64,000 nt of DNA. Origin: Euphorbia lathyris (lineage: Eukaryota > Streptophyta > Magnoliopsida > Malpighiales > Euphorbiaceae). The notes under the pieces were generated by a model. It was not told the origin of the DNA. It made no database searches and was given only the letters and a program-made list of their open reading frames with translations. This document shows positions 55,501 to 64,000 of the stretch, one piece after another. The stretch spans positions 76,339,501 through 76,403,500 of the forward strand of contig NC_088916.1 of the NCBI RefSeq assembly GCF_963576675.1, read 5' to 3'. Made by a program: the position numbers and the translations under genes. Within the stretch, counting starts at the first letter, position 1, and each line of letters begins with the position of its first letter.

Positions 55501-57040
55501 TCTGACCAAATATTCGCTGTCCTAGCATCTGGTAACCTCTAACACCCTTACTCTATCATGTTTTGGTCTGCCTATCTTGTACAATCTGCTGCCGTGATTA
55601 TTAACATTGAGGACAATGTTTTGTTTTCTTTTGAGTGTGGGGATTGTGTTGTGTGCATCACAATTTATGCGGAAATAACATGATAAATGCTGTAAATCGG
55701 TTGGTTTAATTTAGTGATTTGATGTAGAACAAATATCCCTTGAGAATCCTTGTGCATATCCTTGGTAATTATTGTCTGCGTCCATTGTTTTCTTTCCGCT
55801 TATGTTTGTTCCATCTAGAGAATTGCTTGGTGTTATGTAGGAATCATAGAGCAGATTGTGCATGCTATTTGGTGTTAGGTTGTGTTAATTGCTTGTTTGT
55901 ACTTCGTGTTCTCTAATTCAGGAAGTTCCAAAAATTTTGAAATCTTTAATTCCTCTGTCAAAATTAGTAATCATGGCCTTACTGCAATTTTCCCCGAAAA
56001 TAGTGAGAATTTGAGCCTTATAATGCATCCATGGTATGCATTGTTTTTTTTAGTGGGCCATCACTCACTATCTTTAGGGAGAATTTGCCTTGGTACCCTG
56101 ATGAAACGGTGATTGGTTCTGAATTTCATAGGAGGAAAAAGGCATTTAGTTATTCCCTCTGCTACACAAAAGGCACCTGTGCTATGCACCCCAATTATTA
56201 GGATAACCAAGTCGAGCCATAACCTGCTCTTTCTGAATAACCACAAATAATAGCCCTCTCCCTTCACTTAACTCTAAAAATACCTTGAGTTCTGTCTTAT
56301 GCCTTGAATTGCCAATTGTTTAAAATAAAAAATCATGTGCTTAAGTTATGCGAATATAAGCAATTGAGCAAACATCGCTTAAGGAAAAGATTGAATGAAC
56401 TAGGGAATATAATGTGGGAAGGAAGGAACCTTTATTAATAGTTAGAAGAGTACTGGGTTATGAGGGAACAGTTTGTGTAGATAAAGTATGTGTAAACAGC
56501 AATCATTATAGGCTGCGTATGTTAAATAAAGTGCAAAAAGACAGAATTCATACACTGAAATAGCTTTTCACTGTCAAACCAGAGCCCAAGCCTAACATTA
56601 CAACCTTTACAAAGTCCTTTGGACTATGTCAGGAGGAACTTTGACCCATAGACTCGGGATCAATAGGCAAACTCGCACCCTAAGGGTGTGGTGTCTGAGC
56701 TGAGGAGTGAAATCGCATTTGTTTTCCTATGGAAAAAAGATGCCATGCGAGAGTGAGTGAATTATTCCATTCCTTAGTGAGGCATGTCTGGCTGTTGGTA
56801 ACTCTTTGTGAAAGAGGAAGTCTAAATTTTAAGATTTGAGGAATTTCTTGAGCAAAAAGGACAAAACTTTTAAAACAAGCTTTTATTCTTCGATGAAACC
56901 TTAGCATGCATCTGTTCATCTCCTAATAGTGCCAAGCGTTCTATGTCTCTTTACTCGTCGTTCTCATTCATTAAACTAATTTCATTCCTAACACTTTTTC
57001 TGATCTCTTCTTACAATTTGTTGCTTGAGGACAAGCAAAG
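55501..57040 (+). other. 3' untranslated region of D
   Basis: About 1.5 kb with no supported ORF. ATTGAGGACAATGTTTTG near 55607 followed by GAGTGTGGGG is a phrase common at this position in Athila-like elements. A related phrase, TTGAGGACAAGCAAAGG, occurs again just before the polypurine tract. Confidence 0.6.
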
Positions 57041-57058
57041 GTTCAATTTGGGGGTATT
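57041..57058 (+). other. Polypurine tract of D
   Basis: AATTTGGGGGTATT directly before the right LTR, the usual tract of Athila/Tat elements. Confidence 0.75.
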
Positions 57059-58346
57059 TGTTAGGCATGAAATTGACTAAGTTTAACAAATAATTTATAA
57101 GGGAATTCGGGTATTTTTTATATCATTTTGTAAGGAATAAGGGCTAATTAATGTCCTTGTGCAGATAAGCAAAGAAAAATGCTAAACTCGCTGGAAACAG
57201 CTTGTTTCACTAATGCCAATGAGGAGTGGAGCCTTACTTGTGTCCAGCGGTTAAACGCCGGATTATCCAATGACGGACAGCGACAGATCGTTGGTGGCAG
57301 TGAAAGGAAAGCGGTAGGAAAAGCAGGTGAAAGTGTGTGGCGATAGGATTGCCCAAAGAAGCATGATGATTTGAAGTCTCACCCCCTTGAGTGTTCAAGG
57401 GTTAATCTAAAAGTTAATCATTGTTTTAGTTTATTTTAATCGTAGTAAGTAGTTGACTTTGTTTGTAAAAAGGGTACGAAAGTTGTACCAATTTTGGATA
57501 GTCTCGGTCTTTTCCCTTTAAATAGGAAAAGCAGAGAAGGTTTAAGGGTCGGATATTTTTTCTTAGTTTTAGTTTTTTTTAACAAGTAGAATAGAAGGAG
57601 AAGGGAGTTCTCATGGAGTCTCAAGCTGTAACAAGAATCTTCCTCTGATCACTGCTCGATATGAGTGAGTAGACTTTTTGAACGGGCACGGCATGGCCGG
57701 CCCGGTGATGTAAGTTTTACAACGTTTTTATGAATATTTAGTATTTTGCCAATGTTGTGATCAATGAGGATTTAACTTTCTTGCGTAAGCTTGTATGTAT
57801 GTGTTAGATGAATGTTAGGACACTGCTTTCATCTTCACTGATATCTCTATTGATCTCCCAACTTCTAAGCTGACAAGTTAGAAGGTTGTGTCGAGGGTTT
57901 TCTCATCTAGAAATGCAGTTTTGTTCTTAATGCTAGAAAGAACGTATCTTTAGGACGCTAAAGATGTTAGTAAATCTTAGGAGTTTGAGAACACACGACA
58001 GTTGACTCAAACTCACTTAAAAACTGATACTTTGGCTTCGTTGGCATTATCTTTTATTCATCGAATGTTGTAAGATGTAGCACACCGTGTTCGGTCATGT
58101 AAAGCCTGTTCTTTTCCCTTAATCTTTGAAAAGTAACCTTATTTCCTTGATTGAGTATTCTGCCTGAGTCATTAAAACAACCAATATCAAACAAACAACC
58201 ATAAAGGAAGGCACTTTTATAACACACACTGTTTAGCAACGATTTCCCATATTTATTTGTATCACAATCCCTGTGGAGATGATACTCACTTATCACTTTA
58301 TTACTTGTATCTAGTGCACTTGCTAGAGTCTGTTTACAGGACAACA
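57059..58346 (+). repeat. Right LTR of element D
   Basis: 1288 bp matching 46661-47950 with about 18 differences by eye (for example GACATATCG/GACAGATCG and GGCGATGGG/GGCGATAGG). Followed by GCAGT. Confidence 0.95.
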
Positions 58347-58351
58347 GCAGT
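58347..58351. repeat. Right target-site duplication of element D (GCAGT)
   Basis: Matches 46656-46660 and joins the two halves of C's integrase. Confidence 0.92.
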
Positions 58352-58809
58352 CCCTCAACCAATTGCTTTCTTGCTAATTTGGCCAGGAGGTCCATGCTTA
58401 CATGACCAAGTCTCCTGTGCCATAGCCAGGAATTTTCTTCCTTTGATACTAAGCATACAGTTTTTGAAAACTTTTTCTCTAAGTTTAGCATGAAGACATT
58501 ATCAATGCGAGGGGCAGTTAAAATTAACTCATTAGTCTTACCCTCGAATATTTTACATCCAGTGTCATCAAATATAACTTTTCTCCCATTGTCACATAGT
58601 TGAGCTACGCTGAGTAAGTTATATTTGAGTCCGCTGACTAGGGAGACAGACTCAATAGTAGGATTACCACCAATGGTTCCTGACCCTACTATCTTACCCT
58701 TTTTGTTGTCTCCAAAACTTACGCTTCCTCCTCGTTTACGCTCAAATGTGATGAACTGAGTTTCATCACCAGTCATATGCCTCGAGCATGCGCTGTCAAT
58801 ATACCACAT
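58352..58809 (-). pseudogene. pol: SIRE-type pol of element C, part 1: protease and start of integrase
   Basis: Reads MWYIDSACSRHMTGDE (aspartic protease, catalytic D in DSA), then VSFGDNKKGKIVGSGTIGG, GLKYNLLSVAQLCDNG, and the His pair of the integrase zinc finger, HRRLGHVSMDLLAK. It is cut after RKQLVEGL by element D, so the two Cys of the zinc finger lie at 46620. The open frame runs on into antisense D LTR to 58054, producing a chimeric, meaningless tail. Met at 58809 is not the natural start; pol follows gag after an amber stop. Confidence 0.92.
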
Positions 58810-58850
58810 TTTTTACTTCTCAGCACACCTCAGGCTTACCTGCAATGTAA

Positions 58851-60594
58851 CTAGTTACTTTTAGGTACCCAATTCTTTTTGGGTCCTGGCTTGTTAGGTT
58901 CAACAGGTAAAGCATCATATTTTATTTTATGGCGACATACTTGGACAGTATGGCCATTCTTTCCACAGAAGTCACAACTGACTTTCCGTCTAGGATATCT
59001 CACTGACTGGTCAGCACCCCAGTGTTGAGCATACCAGCACACCTTTGTGGTGTGTCCTTTCTTCCCACAGAAGTCACACTGGATATTCCGCTGAGGATTC
59101 CATCTCTGCTGACCAGTACTTCGGTACTGAGTATTCAGAGGAATATTTCTTTTGTTTGGAACCTTTAGTTGGTTCTTAATAGATGTGACATCTTTTCTCA
59201 GTTTCTTAGAATTTGATTGGACCTCAGAGACAAGTTTTTGCATAATTCCAATGTTACTATGCAAATCTAAGTTGTCCTGAAGAAGATATCGAAGGTCACT
59301 CAGTTTGACCTCCTCAACTTCGTCACATCGCCTGCTGAGTGCTCTAACCTTTTTATTACACTTTTTGACAAGTGTGTAGAGGTCACTCAGGGCATTAATC
59401 ATTTCATTTTTGAGCAAGGGTAGTGATATTACCTCAGTTGAATGTTCCTCATCGTCAGATGCAATGGAAGGGTCAGCATGCTCAGAAACACATGGCTCAG
59501 CAAGTTCGTCAGCCATGAAACAAATCTTCGCTGACTCAGTGGCATCAGCTTCAGATGATGGATGAATCATCACTATCACTCCAGGTTGCCACCATTGCCT
59601 TCTTGCCGTTCTTTCTTTCTTTCCTCAACGAGGGACAGCTTGACTTGATATTGCCAGTTTGATGACATTCAAAGCAAGTTATGGGCTTTGAGCTGTCCTT
59701 CTTGTACTTGCTGTCGCTGGAGTCAGCTTTGTACTTATCAAACTTCTTATAAGGCTTCTTAGAATATTTGTCATTCTTTTTGAATAGCCTTTTCATCTTT
59801 CTGGTAAACATAGCCATCTCTTCATCATCTGTTGAGCTCCCATCAGTGGAGTCAGCTTTCATGACAAGAGACTTTTGCTTCTTGTCATCAGACTTTTCCT
59901 TCACCTCGAAGTTCTTCATCGAGATCTCATGGGTCAGCAGTGAGCCGATGAGTTCATCATACTTGTAGGTGGTTAAGTCTTGAGCTTCCTCAACAGCAGT
60001 CTTCTTTGCTTGCCAGCTTTTAGGAAGACTCCTAAGAATCTTCTTGACTTGTTCTTCCTCAGTGAAGATCTTCCCAAGTCTCTTGAGCTCGTTGATGATG
60101 TTTGTGAATCTTGCATTCATGTCTGAGATCCCTTCATCATCGTTCATTTCGAACAGCTCATACAATCTCATATGCTGGTTCACCTTGGATTCTTTCACCT
60201 TGTTGGTTCCTTCGTAGGTGACCTCCAGCTTCTTCCAGATCTCCTGCGCTGACTCACAATCTGAAATCTTGTTGTATTCTGCAGCATCGAGCGCACAGTG
60301 AAGCATGTTTATAGCCGAAGCATGATTTTGTAGCTTCTTGAGATAATCTTTTAACCATTTGGACTCAGCTTTAACAACCGTTTGGCCATCAACAGTTTCA
60401 ACAGGAACAAACGGGCCTTGGGCTATAGATAGCCATGCACTCATATTTGTAGCCTGAATGAAATTTTTCATCCTATTCTTCCAGAAGGTATAGTTAGACC
60501 CGAAGAATAAGGGAGGCCGAGTTATGGACAGACCCTCAGGTAGAATCTGAGTTGTCAGATTTCCTGGGAGAAACCGAGTGCTGTTTTCAGCCAT
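58851..60594 (-). pseudogene. gag: SIRE-type gag of element C
   Basis: Starts at MAENSTRFLPGNLTTQILPE (60594), 47 nt from the primer site. Contains the copia gag block FFGSNYTFWKNRMKNFIQAT, then CALDAAEYNKISDCESAQEI, YEGTNKVKESKVNQHMRLYE and RLGKIFTEEEQVKKILRSLP. Zinc knuckles: CFECHQTGNIKSSC (59670; the His-position is Asn here), CDFCGKKGHTTKVC (about 59070) and CDFCGKNGHTVQVC (about 58970). Between them lies a Leu-rich coiled-coil-like stretch (NALSDLYTLVKKCNKKVRAL). A one-base insertion near 59570 shifts the frame. Ends WVPKSN then TAG (58853-58851), aligned with the stop in B. Confidence 0.9.
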
Positions 60595-60641
60595 AGTGGG
60601 GATCAGCTCAAGGTAGTTAAACCTTATACAGTGAGCTTTTA

Positions 60642-60654
60642 GGCTCTGATACCA
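60642..60654 (-). other. Primer binding site of element C (tRNA-Met type)
   Basis: The minus strand reads TGGTATCAGAGCC two bases after the LTR end. Confidence 0.9.
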
Positions 60655-60682
60655 CTTGTTGGTCCCTTATAACGTAACAAGT

Positions 60683-60716
60683 TAGTTCCAAGGGGGGGGG
60701 GGGGGGGTAGGAACTA
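60683..60716. repeat. Poly-G-looped hairpin, 5' LTR of C
   Basis: The arms TAGTTCC and GGAACTA enclose AA, 16 G and TA. The other LTR of the same element has 8 G. Confidence 0.75.
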
Positions 60717-61393
60717 TTTAAAATTTTAGTACGTTAAGGCTGGCTTCTTTTTCTTTGAAAAAGGATTACACAGCGCACTGAGTAAATTAAGACACTAGCT
60801 TAGTCAACTGTGACTAAGTCAGCTTCTTTCTTTGAGTCAGGAGATAACACTTGAGTCTATTCCTGAACTCAGATACTCCATACACCCAACTCAGCGTGAC
60901 CTCTTTACTTGGTCAGTTTTGTTTAAGCAAGAAATATATATATTAAGGAGCTTAAGGTTAGAAAGATGTTACTCAGCAGATTTATCCAGGTTCGGCCTCC
61001 AACCCTACGTCCTGTCCCCGGAACACGTTCCGAGCTTTCGAATTCTCTACTGAGCTCTTTAACGGTAGAGCATCAAACCTTTTATAATTCAGAAGCTGAG
61101 TATAACAAGAGTACCTTCCTCTATACCTCTACTCACTCCTAATCTCTCGCTGAGTACTATAACCGAGTACTCAGCCTCTCATTTCTAATCTCTAGAAATG
61201 ATAAAGATTTGTCCTAAACAACAATTGCTAAAACACCTTAGATGATTGAATAATCACTCTAGACTTTTACACAAAAGATATAGAATTTGGTGTAAGTATT
61301 TGCTTTGCTTTTTCTCACAGAACTTCAAGTGTAAATTTGGTCAGCGTAATGGCTAGTTGAAGATCTGCATTGAATGAAGCAACTGAAGGGCCC

Positions 61394-61403
61394 TATTTAT
61401 AGA
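61394..61403 (-). promoter_or_regulatory. LTR TATA box, 5' LTR of C
   Basis: The minus strand has TCTATAAATAGGGCCC, oriented toward gag about 735 bp before the LTR end. Confidence 0.6.
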
Positions 61404-62005
61404 GACGTCTGAGGCATCAGTCATTTCGAATTTCGAAATAACCGTTGGAGGGAAACGGCTTCCTGTCGTTGTCACTCAGTCCTGCTCAGAGCTCTTGGCC
61501 AATCAGATTCAAGTATCTTCTGTCTTCGGTCAGTGCTGGGCAGCTTTTAGTCAGTCCAGCAAAATGTCTCTCCATTTAGGGTAAGGTCAACTAGACAGCT
61601 TTCTGTGTCTTCTGAACTTTACCCAAACTAGAAATACTTTGTCTGAAAGTTGTTCTTGCTCAGCTGCTGTCTTGTACACTTTGTCGATACAACTCAGCAG
61701 CTTCGTTCCGAAGTTGTCCAACGAAGGTATTCTCGATCCTTCTTTCGCTAAGCTGCGTTTTGTACATAACGGCAGCGTTTTGCACACATGGGCTGAGTGA
61801 TCTTGATCTGTTTGACTTGGGCTTTGACTTCTGTATTGGGCTTTAAGCCTTTTAGTCTTTATGTCTTATAAACAATTTAACTCAACATTGAACAAACACA
61901 TTAGTGTAATAAATCAAAGCATTTAAACTTAGTGTGTTTAGAATATATTTAAATTTACTTAAATAATTTTGTCAAATCAAAATCATGTGGAAAGATGTTT
62001 CAACA

Positions 62006-62010
62006 TCTTT
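62006..62010. repeat. Right target-site duplication of element C (TCTTT)
   Basis: Matches 38855-38859; beyond it B's gag continues. Confidence 0.92.
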
Positions 62011-63389
62011 GACTCAGATTGAACCTCCGTGACAAACTTATGCATTATTTGAATGTTGCTATGTAAATCTGCATTGTCTTAGAGGAGATATCTGAGGTCA
62101 CTCAACTTGACCTCTTCAATCTCGTCACACCGCCTGCTGAGTGATTTGATTTTCTTGTTACACTTCTTAGTTAGTGTATATAAATCACCCAGGGCATTTA
62201 CCATTTCATTTCTAAGTAAAAGTAAGGATGTTACCTCATTGCTGTGTTCCTCTTGGTCAGTTTCATCAGAGAGGTCAGCTTGCTTAGATTGAGAGTGATC
62301 AGCATCATCGGCCATGAAGCATATGTTTGCCGTTTCATTTGCATCAGCTTCGGATGATGTTGACTCATCACTGTCACTCCATGTTGCTACCATTGCTTTC
62401 TTGTTTCCGTTCTTATCCCTTTTTAGGTTTGGGCAGCTTGACTTGATGTGCCCAGTTTGGTGGCACTCAAAACATGTGATAGACTTGGAGCTGTCCTTCT
62501 TATATTTGTCACTGGACTCAGCTTTGTACCTATCACCTCTCTTGTATGGCCGTTTGCTGTTTCTGTCATTTCTTCTTAACAGCTTCTTCATCTTTCTAGT
62601 GAACATAGCCATTTCCTCATCATCAGTTGACTCAGCTTCTGTGGAGTAAGCTTTCATCACTAGTGATTTCTGTTTCTTATCTTCGGACTTTTCTTTAGCT
62701 TCAAAGTTTTTCATGGAGATTTCATGGGTCAGCAAGGATCCGATCAGCTCATTATATTTGTAGGTAGTCAAGTCCTGAGCTTCTTCTACAGCTGTTTTCT
62801 TTGCTTGCCAGCTCTTAGGTAGACTTCTCAGGATTTTCTTCACCTGTTCCTCTTCAGTGAAGTTCTTTCCGAGTCTTTTGAGCTCATTTATGATGTTTGT
62901 GAATCTTGAGTTCATTTCCGAGATGTCTTCATTCTCATTCATCTCGAACGGCTCGTAGAGTCTCATATGCTGATTGACCTTGGATTCCTTAACCTTACTT
63001 GTGCCTTCATAAGTCACTTCCAGCTTCTTCCAAATCTCCTGTGCTGACTCACAACTTGAAATCTTATTGTATTCTGCAACATCTAAAGCACAGTGAAGCA
63101 TATTTATAGACGAAGCATTATTTTGTAATTTTTTAAGGTCATCCTCTATCCACTCAGCTTCGCTCTTAATAACTTTCTCGTTATCAACAGTTTTATACGG
63201 CACATGTGGACCTTGAACAATTGCAAGCCATGCACTCATGTTTGTGGCTTGAATGAAGTTTTTCATCCTATTCTTCCAGAATGTGTAATTAGACCCAAAG
63301 AATAGGGGAGGCCTAGTAATTTATAATCCCTCAGGGAGTATATGTGTTGTTTGGTTTCCTGGGAGGAAACGAGTGCTGTTCTCAGCCAT
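62011..63389 (-). pseudogene. gag: SIRE-type gag of element B, N-terminal part
   Basis: Starts at 63389 with MAENSTRFLPGN, aligned with C. TAA at 63323-63321 (codon 23; the C counterpart is a Ser codon) and TAA at 62081-62079 (Gln in C, so CAA to TAA) break the frame. In between 62079-63266 is open: MKNFIQATNMSAWL, YEGTSKVKESKVNQHMRLYE, EEEQVKKILRSLP, and the zinc knuckle CFECHQTGHIKSSC (about 62460), complete here. It then reaches the C insertion at TCTTT and resumes at 38854. Capsid and nucleocapsid function; dead copy. Confidence 0.9.
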
Positions 63390-63399
63390 TTATGGGGAT

Positions 63400-63636
63400 C
63401 CGTGATAGGGGCGTTTCGTCCCTATCTTTTAGCGTGATTTACGGTTTAATTTTAGAAGAAATAAATAAGTTTAATTACAAAAATAGAGTGTTTTAATAAA
63501 ATAACAAAATAAAAATAAATTCCTTACTTTCGGTTAATTTTCCTTATTTTTGATTAATATTAGAAAATAAAACGTCAAGCTAACTCGGCTCTCAAGATTT
63601 GTATTTCAGGTACGAGGGAGTGAAAATCTACTCAAA
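63400..63636. other. Unclassified AT-rich DNA beyond element B
   Basis: SIRE similarity stops at GGGGATC (63399). What follows is AT-rich (AATAAATAAG, AAAATAACAAAATAAAAATA) and has no counterpart elsewhere in the window. Confidence 0.5.
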
Positions 63637-63940
63637 TACGCGGGGTGTATCATTATTTACACGGGGCGTATCGTCATTTACGCGGGGCGTAAAACATGGT
63701 GTCAGAAATAATTGCCTTATCCGTAGGCACCATGTGGAAATGACTCAGCATACGCGGGGCGTATGCCACATGTCGGAAATGATTGGCCTAATCCTGAAAG
63801 TCAGACTGCATTGTCTCCCAGAGTCAACTCTCCATACGCGGGGCGTATCACCATTTATGCGGGGCGTAAAAGGTAGTTCTTCAACGTAAAAAGATCAAAG
63901 ACTCATTTACGCGGGGCGTACTTCAGCTACGCAGGGCGTA
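63637..63940. repeat. Array of eight TACGC-GGG-GCGTA dyads
   Basis: Thirteen-base units at 63637, 63658, 63679, 63751, 63835, 63856, 63908 and 63928. Four are perfect (TACGCGGGGCGTA at 63679, 63751, 63835 and 63908); the others have one change each. Start-to-start spacings are 21, 21, 72, 84, 21, 52 and 20 bp. Each unit has 5-base self-complementary arms around GGG. A plus-strand ORF here (63599-63889) shows the repeated tetrapeptide TRGV only because of the array. It may continue past the window end. Confidence 0.9.
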
Positions 63941-64000
63941 TTTGAGACAATTAGACATAGAATTAGTCCACATGCAGGAGATTTCTGACGGAATGGGCAC

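Larger units (their letters stand above)
46661..58346 (+). mobile_element. Element D: Athila-like Ty3/gypsy retrotransposon, complete
   Basis: 11.69 kb; both LTRs present (1290 and 1288 bp, about 18 differences by eye), GCAGT target duplication, a TGGCGCC-type primer site, gag, pol in the gypsy order (protease, RT, RNase H, integrase), an extra ORF after pol, and a polypurine tract. The protease motif ASINLMP, RT motif FMDDFSVYG and the Athila-type downstream ORF place it with plant Athila/Tat elements. Coding damage: gag frameshift, one stop in pol, one in the extra ORF. Confidence 0.94.
38860..62005 (-). mobile_element. Element C: SIRE-type Ty1/copia retrotransposon, complete, hit by element D
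   Basis: Minus-strand element with both LTRs (38860-40204 and 60657-62005), a TCTTT target duplication, tRNA-Met primer site, gag, amber stop, pol, spacer, TATA, accessory ORF and polypurine tract. Without D and its duplication it is about 11.46 kb. By eye its LTRs differ at about 30 sites. D splits its integrase. Frameshifts in gag and near 45955, stops at 44421, 43197 and 41427, and a segmental duplication make it non-functional. Confidence 0.93.
60657..62005 (-). repeat. 5' LTR of element C
   Basis: 1349 bp, TG...CA, matching 38860-40204 with about 30 differences by eye. TATA at 61394-61403. G16 hairpin loop at 60683-60716. Confidence 0.94.
29930..63399 (-). mobile_element. Element B: SIRE-type Ty1/copia retrotransposon, hit by element C
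   Basis: Minus-strand element: 3' LTR 29930-31433, accessory ORF, pol (35319-38437) and gag (38456-38859, continued at 62011-63389 across element C). Its sequence resumes in register across C once one copy of the TCTTT duplication is removed. After the gag start the similarity to C ends at about 63399, so the primer site and 5' LTR are lost. The 5 bases before the left LTR (29925-29929) are ATATT; no matching right flank exists. Gag, integrase and RT are most like the SIRE/Maximus lineage. Confidence 0.88.

Noticed and set aside
63599..63889. 96-codon ORF with repeated TRGV
   Set aside because: The repeated residues come from the dyad array; no start context, domain or independent coding sign.
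63637..63940. Array looks superficially like a CRISPR array
   Set aside because: Units are only 13 bp, spacings are irregular, there is no leader or cas gene, and the DNA is clearly a plant nuclear genome.

Overview
This is nuclear DNA of a flowering plant, probably a eudicot: it is AT-rich, it has no compact host genes, and nearly all of it is LTR retrotransposons of the plant Ty1/copia and Ty3/gypsy lineages plus miniature inverted-repeat elements. I found no tRNA, rRNA or convincing host protein gene. No species can be named from the sequence. LAYOUT: (1) 1-14671: element A, a minus-strand Ty1/copia element of the SIRE/Maximus type. It is cut in two by a plus-strand Ty1/copia block, E (3046-13053), which has 2.1-kb LTRs. 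(2) 14672-29929: older repeat-rich DNA: two diverged LTR-like direct repeats with a conserved hairpin, gypsy gag and leader remnants, several MITEs, a plastid-like patch, tandem repeats and a 1.2-kb fold-back. (3) 29930-63399: a three-level nest. Element B (SIRE, minus) was hit in its gag by element C (SIRE, minus; target duplication TCTTT). C was hit in its integrase zinc finger by element D (Athila-like Ty3/gypsy, plus; target duplication GCAGT). (4) 63400-64000: unclassified DNA with eight copies of a short GC-rich dyad, mostly spaced by 21 bp or a multiple of it. HOW THE PARTS WORK: in B and C the order along the minus strand is LTR, tRNA-Met primer site, gag (extra zinc knuckles), amber stop, protease-integrase-RT-RNase H, a spacer of about 480 bp, a TATA box, a large accessory ORF of about 950-990 codons, polypurine tracts, LTR. 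A keeps only the RT/RNase H part, a 5' LTR tip, the TATA box and the accessory ORF. The accessory ORF lies where other SIRE elements carry an env-like gene. Here it has its own promoter-like TATA (about 100 bp before its ATG in all three copies) and no visible signal peptide or membrane segment. Instead it has a domain resembling the 'putative plant transposon protein' family, lysine/arginine-rich putative nuclear localisation blocks, an acidic tract and a C-terminal helical region. It is the most interesting system in the window. D also carries an extra ORF after pol (Athila ORF type). All elements look dead or nearly so: most nonsense codons are explained by C-to-T or G-to-A changes, as expected for methylated, silenced elements. 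By eye, LTR pairs differ least in E, more in D and most in C, which agrees with D lying inside C.
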